Origin: CAZRHR01 sp964578885
Lineage (GTDB): Bacteria; Bacteroidota; Bacteroidia; CAIKAF01
DNA length: 64,000 bases
Assembly (NCBI GenBank): GCA_964578885.1
Contig: CAZOEO010000012.1
Coordinates: 1 to 64,000 of the forward strand
Reading direction: 5' to 3'
Shown: positions 1-6,761 of the stretch, one piece after another
Numbering within the stretch: the stretch's first letter is position 1
Layout: the number at the start of each line of letters is the position of its first letter
The notes under the pieces: generated by a model
What the model saw: only the letters and a program-made list of their open reading frames with translations
Told to the model about the DNA's origin: nothing
Database searches by the model: none
Program-made: the position numbers and the translations under genes

Positions 1-96
1 TATCTTTTCAATTGTATATTTACAACCTGTCCTAAAAATGGGGAGGTTACACTACGAAGTACGAAACCCCTGCTTGCGTATAGGTGATGTTATGCC
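1..96 (-). mobile_element. Partial integron attC-like end (cassette boundary), cut by window edge
   Basis: Read on the minus strand, GCATAAC occurs at 95-89, followed by a GC-containing stretch (ACGCAAGCAGGGG) and then AT-rich DNA running off the window. GCATAAC is the same heptamer that opens the complete attC-like element at 6761-6631, and it lies about 140 bp downstream of the stop codon of the methyltransferase gene, where the recombination site of a cassette would be. The partner GTTATGC half would lie left of position 1, so the element cannot be confirmed here. Inference rests on similarity to the complete site. Confidence 0.35.
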
Positions 97-153
97 TTCG
101 CCCTTCTTTTTCTGTCGTCCGTTTTGTTGTCATTTCGTTTCGGTTTTTGTCGT

Positions 154-237
154 GCGTTGGCTTGGTGGCTCTTTTGCAAAACTTGGCTTTAGTTTGGGCT
201 TGTGTGGTTTTGCAAATGTGCCACCAAAAGCGTTGGC
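154..237. repeat. GCGTTGG-flanked hairpin repeat, downstream copy
   Basis: Two arms (161-182 and 207-229) form an imperfect inverted repeat of about 22 bp around a 24-base loop. Direct copies of GCGTTGG bound the structure at 154-160 and 230-236. It lies immediately after the stop codon of the methyltransferase gene. A related hairpin with the arms in the opposite order lies at 6489-6571, just upstream of the first gene of the same operon. It could serve as a terminator, as a folded recombination substrate, or be a small mobile repeat. Confidence 0.6.
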
Positions 238-2076
238 TTATGTTACTTTTAATTCATACTTGTCCTCAAAAAATTCATTCAATATATTTTGGTCAGTCTC
301 TTCAATTAAAAATTTCTTTTCTTTATCTGTCAGCTCACAAACTCCAAAATGTTTGATGTAATTTCCATTCAGAGAGTAGTAGTCAGAAGAGTAGGGCTTA
401 CTTGTCGTCTTGATGTAATACCAGAAGATACTGGATTCCATTATCTTTTTTATGATTTCCATTTCTGTCTCTGAACTACCAACTACCGCTAGTCCGTTGT
501 AAAAAAGCAAGTCGTCATCCGAGTTGATAATAAAATTTGGTGTCCTGTCCGAGTACTTAGGGAAGAACATTTTGTTCTTAATCTTCTCTAGTGATTGTGT
601 ACGACCAAAAGCAAACCAGTTTTCATAGTTCCCTTTTCCCTTATCTCTCTCTGCTAAAATCTTTCTTTTGTTTTGCAGGTATTTATAAGCTTCTGGAAAA
701 CTTTCCTTCATTAATTTCTCATCAAGAAGTTTCGGCTTTTCTTGTTGGTCATATGGAAAAATTACTTTCTCCTTCAGAGTGTTTAGACTAACGTCTCTAC
801 TTAACTTATTTGAATTTACAATGTCCTTGCAAATGCCTTTTTCGATTTTATAAAGACTTCCGTTTTGCAGATAGAAAAAGTTCTCGTCTTCGTCAACTGG
901 CCTAAAAATATAAATATCATTCTTTAAGGTCGCTATACCGTGTCTTGTTTGATATAGTTCACCAAAAGGAATTCCTGTTGACTCAATCTTTGATATGATT
1001 TTGTTGTCTTTTAAATTCCAGCCTTTTATTGAATCAAGAATGTTGTATCTAATTTTCTTAAAAGGGAGCTTCCTTCCAAGGTTTTTTGTTTCTGATTCTG
1101 TATAAGAAATGAATTGTTCTGCCTTGTTTTCAATGAAACAAATACAAGTGTATGTGTTTTTAGATTTAAAAACCTGCTCAGAGCCAAAGTCTATAATTGA
1201 AATAGCAAGTTCTTTCCTTTGAAAATAGTCCCGTAAAGCTCTTCCATTCAAACTTTTGAAAAATGAATTCATAGTGATGAATCCTAGAGTACCATTTTCA
1301 GCCAAATTCTCAATGGCAATTTGAAAGAATGGAATGTACAGGTCTGAATTTCCTGATTGACAAACCTCCCAATTCTTTAATTTTTCTTTAGTTTCTTTAT
1401 CAAGATTTCTTGCACATACATAAGGTGGGTTTCCTAATATAATAGAAAATCCATTGAAGTCATCAATTGCAGTAGCCCAATCAAAATCAAGGGAATCACC
1501 CTGAAATAAGTTGAACTGAAATTCTTCTATATCTTCTCCTGATTGCAAAGCCAATAAGGAAAGCAGCAACTTAGTTCGATTAACTGAATATTCTTGGATG
1601 TCTAAACCGAAGATGTGGTTTCTAAATATTTCTGAGTAAGTTTTGCCTGTTCTCTTTTTTAATTCAATAGATGCATTGAATAAAAATCCACCGCAACCCA
1701 TTGCGATATCGGATATTTTAATCGAATTATCTATGGTGTTGATTTTCTTAAACGCTTCTTTAACAATGAATGTCCTGATTTTTTGAGGTGTATAAATCGC
1801 ACCGTTTATAATTCTGTCAGCAGGAGAAATAACAAATTCAAAAAGTTCAATGAGTTCTTCGAATCCAAATGCTTTTGTATCTGAATAGATTGCTGACACA
1901 AACTCAAGAAGTGATGAGTACTCCTCCTTAATTTTGCTGTTAACTGAATAAGACTTAAGAAGTTTATTTTTCTTCAGTTTTAATTCATTGATTTCAAGAA
2001 ATGCAGAAATAATAAGCCTGTCCACATCTTTTGGAGTTGTAGAATATTGACTTAAATATTTGAATGCGTTTCTCAT
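238..2076 (-). CDS. N6-adenine DNA methyltransferase, Eco57I/TaqI-like class
   Basis: Likely transfers a methyl group from S-adenosylmethionine to adenine in a specific DNA sequence. Visible features are a GAIYTP segment near residue 92 typical of N6 methylases, a SAM-binding motif I at about 123-130, the catalytic NPPY motif IV at 216-219, and a C-terminal WFAFGRTQ...FFP segment resembling the TaqI-type target recognition domain. Motif I reads DIAMGCGG instead of the usual DPACGSG, which is unusual. I chose ATG 2076 because it overlaps the preceding stop as ATGA; the longer reading starts with TTG. It is the last gene of a five-gene operon. No nuclease domain is obvious in its 612 residues, so cleavage, if any, would come from elsewhere. 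Specificity is unknown. Confidence 0.85.
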   Translation of the reverse strand: MRNAFKYLSQYSTTPKDVDRLIISAFLEINELKLKKNKLLKSYSVNSKIKEEYSSLLEFVSAIYSDTKAFGFEELIELFEFVISPADRIINGAIYTPQKIRTFIVKEAFKKINTIDNSIKISDIAMGCGGFLFNASIELKKRTGKTYSEIFRNHIFGLDIQEYSVNRTKLLLSLLALQSGEDIEEFQFNLFQGDSLDFDWATAIDDFNGFSIILGNPPYVCARNLDKETKEKLKNWEVCQSGNSDLYIPFFQIAIENLAENGTLGFITMNSFFKSLNGRALRDYFQRKELAISIIDFGSEQVFKSKNTYTCICFIENKAEQFISYTESETKNLGRKLPFKKIRYNILDSIKGWNLKDNKIISKIESTGIPFGELYQTRHGIATLKNDIYIFRPVDEDENFFYLQNGSLYKIEKGICKDIVNSNKLSRDVSLNTLKEKVIFPYDQQEKPKLLDEKLMKESFPEAYKYLQNKRKILAERDKGKGNYENWFAFGRTQSLEKIKNKMFFPKYSDRTPNFIINSDDDLLFYNGLAVVGSSETEMEIIKKIMESSIFWYYIKTTSKPYSSDYYSLNGNYIKHFGVCELTDKEKKFLIEETDQNILNEFFEDKYELKVT

Positions 2077-2774
2077 ACTAAATATGGGCAATTTAATTTA
2101 GGATCCCACTCAATTGGGTTCTTAATCCAATAATTTTCCAGCGAATTAAAATAGGGCCTCCAAATTTTTTCTTGATAATCTTTGCAAAGGTTTACGAATT
2201 GTCTATCCTGAATGAGTTTTGAATATATTGACGGAGAAAAATTTGATAAAATTGTACTAACTCCAAGAATCAATTCCATAGGTAAATGCATCATTCTTGG
2301 AACATCTAGTTGCATCGTTTCCCCGTGATCAAATTCATCTTTAGCTTTGATTCTACTGTTCTGAACATATTGTAGATGATATAACGGATGAATCTCATTT
2401 GGTTTACCACCATTATGTCTATCTATATGAAAACCTAAGTAATGAACTTTTCCTGTTTTTGAATTAGTACCTCTAATAAGACTTCTAAAATTCAATGAAA
2501 TAAAAGGGTCATTTAATTTATCCCATTCACTTATTTTTGATTCTACATCTAAATCTATAATAACTTCAACATTTGTGAACCCTGTAGGACTTATATGCCT
2601 TAATGCAGATTCTTCAACTTTGAATTTAATGTCTGAAACAGTATAGCCCCAAAATTCATTTGGTAAATGATGTTTAAAATCGATAGAGCCATAAGAAATG
2701 GAGAGATTGCTAAGGATTGACAGAAAATCTGTTACATCTTTTTTTCTTCTAGATATAAAAGCTTGATTTTTCAT
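2073..2774 (-). CDS. Unknown protein of GHKL/receiver/methylase operon
   Basis: I do not recognise this 233-residue protein. It has no signal peptide or membrane segment. The central part holds clustered His and Asp residues (GFHIDRHNGG, then HPLYHLQY about 10 residues later) and a further HLPME segment, which could be a metal or catalytic site, but this is not a motif I can name. It starts 5 bp after the receiver gene and its stop overlaps the methyltransferase start (ATGA), so it is almost surely co-translated with both. By position it could be the effector or nuclease of the system or an adaptor between receiver and methylase; the sequence alone does not decide. Confidence 0.75.
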   Translation of the reverse strand: MKNQAFISRRKKDVTDFLSILSNLSISYGSIDFKHHLPNEFWGYTVSDIKFKVEESALRHISPTGFTNVEVIIDLDVESKISEWDKLNDPFISLNFRSLIRGTNSKTGKVHYLGFHIDRHNGGKPNEIHPLYHLQYVQNSRIKAKDEFDHGETMQLDVPRMMHLPMELILGVSTILSNFSPSIYSKLIQDRQFVNLCKDYQEKIWRPYFNSLENYWIKNPIEWDPKLNCPYLV

Positions 2775-2779
2775 ACCGT

Positions 2780-3898
2780 TTATATCCCTATTTCTCCCTT
2801 AATAAACTCTACTCTTTCCAATTCTGATAAATGTGGCTTTAGCCCTCTATCAACAAATCCTTCTCTTTCAAGAATAGCCAAAAGTGAAATTACCTTACTT
2901 TCTTGCCAAGGTTTTAAATCTGCACTGGTATGAATTTTAAAAGCTTCCAATGGGTCAATTGGAACCTTATAACCTTCGCATATAGTCCAAAATTCAGTAC
3001 TTGTGCAGAACTTCAATGGTGATGCGTGTATTAAGTCTTGCAATCCTGTTTTATTTTTTAAAATTTCTACTCTCTTCTCAGCGTTAATGAAGGCCAATTT
3101 TTCCCCTGAAATTTCTCTAAACCAGCCAACTAACCCATCAGCCCACCAACGTTTCCAACCCTCAGCAAACATCCCTTTATACCTAACACCATCCAAAATA
3201 GAAAGAGAAAGTTCTTTCCATACTTCGTTAGGAGTTTTTGCTAAATCAACTCCTAACCTTGCTGCAAGAATCCTTTCGTTTATAAGTGGGTTAGTCTGAT
3301 GAAAAAAATTCTTAATAATAAAATGTGTAAAATCATAAGTCACGGAAAAGCTGAAAAGTCTTTCTGCAATTCTCTCATCAATAATATCTAATTTGTCCAC
3401 CCCGATAATTTCGGCTGGTTCCCTTTTTGCAGCTTGAATCCATTCATACCCATCAGCAAGCGATTTTAATTTGGTTGAAATTTTTATCCAATCAGGTTCT
3501 GGGTTCGATTTGCTAAGTTTGTAATCAAATAAATCGTGGCTAGTTCTATCTGAATCATATGTTTGTTTAATTTTCTCCTCTGTAGAACATAAAACTACTG
3601 GAAATGACCGAATATCGCCACGTGCGGAAATTGAGCGAAGTTCTGATGTTATTGCGGTGGCGTTAAATTCAGTTCTATCTTCTCCCGCACCATCTAATCT
3701 TAAATCAATAATTAGTCCATCAAACTCATTATTATTACAAGCTCTTTCAAGTTCTTTCTTCAAACTACCGAAATCACGAAAAGCGGATAAGTTAAATCTG
3801 GTAACTTCAATAATTTTAGTGTCATTGAAGCCATTAAGAGTTGAAATCTCGGAACTTCCGTTTTCATCATCTATGTATAGATATCTTGGTTTACTCAT
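2780..3898 (-). CDS. Response-regulator-like receiver protein with unknown C-terminal domain
   Basis: The N-terminal 120 residues look like a complete CheY-type receiver: an acidic pair (D10, D11 in YLYIDDENG), a likely phospho-acceptor D65 in LIIDLRLDG, a Ser/Thr after a hydrophobic strand (VVLCSTE) and a Lys in DYKLSK. The remaining 250 residues are mainly helical, rich in Trp and match no output domain I know; there is no helix-turn-helix. ATG 3898 is preferred over 3925: it overlaps the kinase stop as ATGAGTAA and has AAAGAAG just upstream. The neighbouring GHKL protein is the natural phosphodonor. Function of the output domain is unknown. Confidence 0.8.
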   Translation of the reverse strand: MSKPRYLYIDDENGSSEISTLNGFNDTKIIEVTRFNLSAFRDFGSLKKELERACNNNEFDGLIIDLRLDGAGEDRTEFNATAITSELRSISARGDIRSFPVVLCSTEEKIKQTYDSDRTSHDLFDYKLSKSNPEPDWIKISTKLKSLADGYEWIQAAKREPAEIIGVDKLDIIDERIAERLFSFSVTYDFTHFIIKNFFHQTNPLINERILAARLGVDLAKTPNEVWKELSLSILDGVRYKGMFAEGWKRWWADGLVGWFREISGEKLAFINAEKRVEILKNKTGLQDLIHASPLKFCTSTEFWTICEGYKVPIDPLEAFKIHTSADLKPWQESKVISLLAILEREGFVDRGLKPHLSELERVEFIKGEIGI

Positions 3899-6212
3899 CT
3901 TCTTTTTGATTTTTAGGAATTTCAATTCTTATCGTGGTATTGTAGGGCTCAGGGGAGCTAGTTACAAATACATCTCCTCCGTAGAATTCAACAATGTCTT
4001 TTACAATTTTCAACCCTAGTCCTGTCCCCACTAAACTTTCTGCGTCATTCCCAGAATGGTTTGCCGCAGATGTAGTTGTAAAAAAGGCATTGAAAATTAA
4101 ATCCTCATTCTCTTTCGGGATTCCATCACCATTGTCAGAAAATTCAAGAAAAACATTTTTTTCATCCTTTCCACAACGAATAAATATTTCTCCATCTACT
4201 TTTTTCCTTACAATCGCTTTTTTTGAATTGGTGTAAAGATTAAATAATATTGACGCCCATTCTGATGGGTGCATTGGTGTAGTGAACAAGTCATACCCAT
4301 CAAAAACAGGTTTTTCTAATTTTATGTTAGCCCTTTTGAGATTGTTGTCAATGACAATAGCAAAGTCTTTAACGACATCTCTTAATTCTATAGGTTGAAG
4401 TTCACGTATTACATTCCTAGAAATGGCTTTATCAAAATAGGATGTATAAGAAGTGAATGATTTGATATTAGTACCTAACAATTCAACTCTTTCATATACC
4501 CCTTTTATGTCCTTCACCGCATTTTTCAAAAAGCTAATTTCTGCATCAAACCCTGGTAGAAACCTATGTACCTCGTGAATGAACTCACCGATAACTAAGC
4601 CAAGGCCTGCAAGAATTCTAAGCATATTGTTTTCATCAATTAATGCTTGATTTTTCTTCTTTTCTTCCTCTCGTGCTTGCTTAAACTCTTCAAAAACCTG
4701 CTTTGCTTTTTCTTTTGATTTGCGTGAATCAGATTTTTCAGAACTATCTTCTTTAGATTCCTTCTCTTTGAAGAACTCCTCTAATTCCTTTACTGCCTTA
4801 TCTGTTTTTTCTGTTGGGTCATCTTCTTTTCTTGTAAAATTCTTTTGAGATGCCGTGGCTTTTCTTCCTCTTAATTCGGAGACTTTAATAACCGCACTCA
4901 TCAATGACCGATAAACAAAGTTGACAAGCTCCCTAAAAGAATCATTTTCAATTAATCCTTCCCTACTTGATGTTTCTTCAAAATGGTTTCCTGATTTATC
5001 TTCAATTTCTACAAACCCAAAGAAGCTAATATTTTGGTGGGGAGCTAACACTATGCTTCTATTCATTGATTTATCTAACTCTAACCAATCATCTTTAGGT
5101 TCACCATAGGGCAGAACTCTTATTCCATTTTTGTAAAGTCTTATACCCGCTCTTTCATATGCTAAATTTCGAATAAAACTAAATGTACCGGGAGCAAAAA
5201 GTGATGGGTCATAAATAAAGTAATGTACTTTAAAATGAAGACCTCTAATTAAGTTGAACTTTGCCTCGGTATTTTCTCGGTTCTTATCATCATTACCTAT
5301 CAGAAAGACTTCTTGTGGGAAATTTAGTTTCATACTTTTCAATGCCCAACATCCTTGACCGTCCTCAAGTACATATCCTTCAATTTCCGCCAGTGCGTGT
5401 TTGAATACGGCTTCATCGTCATCAATAATCGGAATTAATTCTTGTCCTTCTTGTCTGAAATAGTAGCTTTTAAAACCTGGGTCTATTGATGATTCTGCTT
5501 CATCTATATTCTTTTTTGATAAAGGGAATGGCTGTAAAAGTTCAGAGGTATATCTAAAAACTCTTTTAATCATTGCATCTGACCAACCATCTCTGAGGTT
5601 TTCTATAATTAAGGTAGTACCTTCTTCTTTCGACTTTGGGATTACTTCAATGCTATTTGAGACACTTAGTAAATCCTTGTCCGTTTCAAAATCATTCCAA
5701 TTGATGGATATTTTAATCGAGGAATCACTCTTAGCGGTGTGAGTTATGATTGTCAATTTACTCCCCAATCTCTGAGTTGCGAAACGACCAATTCCTTTTC
5801 TTCCTGCTCTTGTTCTTTTATATTTATCAGAAATTGGATTATGAATTTTATCTGAAGAGGAAAGTCTCATAAAACCGTTAATCAATTGGTCTTTTGTCAT
5901 TCCGGTTCCATTGTCTTCAATGGTTAACGTACCGCCAGCATTCCAAGCGTTTTCAAAAACTAAATTGACTTCTGTTGCATCAGCATCAAAAGCGTTTTTG
6001 ACTAATTCAGAAACTGCTGTTTCGTGCTTACCTACAAGTTCTTTTCCGAGTCTATTTATTATTCCAGCGTCAACAGAAAATCTAACTTGACTATCATCAA
6101 GTTTTGCAATCTCACTGGATAGAGCTAAAATCAAATTATTATCAGAACTCTCCTTCTGTATTTCTTCGGAAAGTTTTCTCTTGAGTTCTAATATTTTGGT
6201 TGCGTTATCCAT
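3891..6212 (-). CDS. Large ATPase/kinase with two GHKL domains (MORC/Hsp90-like and histidine-kinase-like)
   Basis: This 773-residue protein carries two GHKL modules. The N-terminal one is Hsp90/MutL/MORC-like: N-box around E69-N73 (SELVKNAFDADA), DNGTG at 100-104, and a glycine-rich GRKGIGRFA lid. The C-terminal one is histidine-kinase-like: FNLYTNSKKA, FSDNGDGIP and VGTGLGLKIV. Between them are a charged coiled coil and an HEVHRF sequence with H546 placed like a phospho-acceptor His. No membrane segment is present, so it senses something in the cytoplasm. It starts 4 bp after the XRE gene and overlaps the receiver gene by 8 bp. I infer a phosphorelay in which the N-terminal ATPase is the sensor, perhaps clamping DNA or a ligand. 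Phosphotransfer is not shown by sequence alone. Confidence 0.85.
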   Translation of the reverse strand: MDNATKILELKRKLSEEIQKESSDNNLILALSSEIAKLDDSQVRFSVDAGIINRLGKELVGKHETAVSELVKNAFDADATEVNLVFENAWNAGGTLTIEDNGTGMTKDQLINGFMRLSSSDKIHNPISDKYKRTRAGRKGIGRFATQRLGSKLTIITHTAKSDSSIKISINWNDFETDKDLLSVSNSIEVIPKSKEEGTTLIIENLRDGWSDAMIKRVFRYTSELLQPFPLSKKNIDEAESSIDPGFKSYYFRQEGQELIPIIDDDEAVFKHALAEIEGYVLEDGQGCWALKSMKLNFPQEVFLIGNDDKNRENTEAKFNLIRGLHFKVHYFIYDPSLFAPGTFSFIRNLAYERAGIRLYKNGIRVLPYGEPKDDWLELDKSMNRSIVLAPHQNISFFGFVEIEDKSGNHFEETSSREGLIENDSFRELVNFVYRSLMSAVIKVSELRGRKATASQKNFTRKEDDPTEKTDKAVKELEEFFKEKESKEDSSEKSDSRKSKEKAKQVFEEFKQAREEEKKKNQALIDENNMLRILAGLGLVIGEFIHEVHRFLPGFDAEISFLKNAVKDIKGVYERVELLGTNIKSFTSYTSYFDKAISRNVIRELQPIELRDVVKDFAIVIDNNLKRANIKLEKPVFDGYDLFTTPMHPSEWASILFNLYTNSKKAIVRKKVDGEIFIRCGKDEKNVFLEFSDNGDGIPKENEDLIFNAFFTTTSAANHSGNDAESLVGTGLGLKIVKDIVEFYGGDVFVTSSPEPYNTTIRIEIPKNQKEDE

Positions 6213-6216
6213 TAAT

Positions 6217-6426
6217 CTATTTCTGTTCGTTGTTTATCAAGTCAGTAATCTGAACACCAAGTAATTCAGCAATTGAAGCCAATGTATTCAAAGTAGGTTG
6301 TACGTCATTTGTACACCACCTTGAAATTGTAGCTTCGTTTTTACCAAGTTGTTCGGCCAGCCATTTACTGCTCAGGTTCTTCTCAACCAGTACTACCTTG
6401 ATTCTATTTATTGCTTTTCGACTCAT
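6217..6426 (-). CDS. Small XRE-family helix-turn-helix regulator
   Basis: A 69-residue protein that is essentially one HTH_3 domain: the helix pair SSKWLAEQLGKNEATISRWC is the DNA-binding core, followed by NTLASIAELLGVQITDLI. Small stand-alone proteins of this type often act as autoregulated controllers of restriction-modification operons, delaying toxic genes after entry into a new host. It is the first gene of the operon. A TTGCA-N5-TGCAA inverted repeat overlaps the putative -7 element just upstream (6432-6451), which fits autoregulation. Target and mode (activator or repressor) are inferred. Confidence 0.85.
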   Translation of the reverse strand: MSRKAINRIKVVLVEKNLSSKWLAEQLGKNEATISRWCTNDVQPTLNTLASIAELLGVQITDLINNEQK

Positions 6427-6431
6427 CTAAA

Positions 6432-6451
6432 TTGCATTCAGTGCAAAGATA
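6432..6451 (-). promoter_or_regulatory. Putative promoter -7 element with overlapping operator of the XRE-led operon
   Basis: On the minus strand TATCTTTG (6451-6444) fits the Bacteroidota -7 consensus TANNTTTG. The inverted repeat TTGCA-N5-TGCAA (6446-6432) overlaps its end and lies 5 bp before the XRE start codon. A clear TTTG -33 element at the right distance is not evident, so the promoter may need activation. The overlap is where a repressor or a controller protein would be expected to bind. Confidence 0.45.
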
Positions 6452-6488
6452 TTGATTTTATATTAAACTAATTCGTTTTTCTGTCGGT

Positions 6489-6571
6489 GCGTTGGGGCAA
6501 AAGCAAATGTGCTGCATTGGGTTAGGTTTGAGCGTTGGGATGCAGCTCTTTTGATTTTGCAGAAGCGTTGG
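6489..6571. repeat. GCGTTGG-flanked hairpin repeat, upstream copy
   Basis: Arms at 6498-6517 and 6540-6559 are complementary at 17 of 20 positions. GCGTTGG occurs at 6489, 6532 and 6565. Both arms share the core words GCAAATGTGC and GC(A)GCTCTTTTG with the hairpin at 154-237, but in the opposite order. The element lies between the attC-like site and the promoter of the five-gene operon. Confidence 0.55.
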
Positions 6572-6630
6572 CATTTTGTCTTTCATTTTTCTGTTCGTTT
6601 ATTGTCGGTGGTGTCGTCTTTTAGGGTGAG

Positions 6631-6761
6631 GCATAACGTTAAGACGCTTGGCGCAGTGGCGGATTTAGAACCCGAAACTGTCAGCCTTCCACTAAATCTA
6701 ATAGAAACGAAAATTAAATATTAACCGAGAAAACCGCCATTGAGCCAAACGTGTGTTATGC
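6631..6761 (-). mobile_element. Integron attC-like recombination site
   Basis: The 131-bp element begins on the minus strand with GCATAAC (6761-6755) and ends with GTTATGC (6637-6631). Inside these, the outer 25-30 bases of the two halves are imperfectly complementary: ACGTTTGGC then ATGGCGG on one side pairs with CCGCCA then GCCAAGCGT on the other, with a few extra bases on one arm as in attC hairpins. The TAA stop codon of the 452-residue gene lies inside the first heptamer, the compact arrangement seen in gene cassettes. The central part is AT-rich. attC architecture (R''-L''-L'-R') is established for integrons; the terminal heptamer here deviates slightly from the GTTRRRY consensus. Confidence 0.6.

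Noticed and set aside
238..6426. Assignment to BREX, DISARM, Detocs or type I R-M
   Set aside because: There is no BrxC/PglZ, no helicase pair, no TPR kinase with a nucleotidase effector, and no HsdR/HsdS; only individual parts are similar.
6631..6761. tRNA-like element (GAACCC and complementary arms)
   Set aside because: No cloverleaf can be drawn; the long-range pairing fits an attC-type hairpin better.
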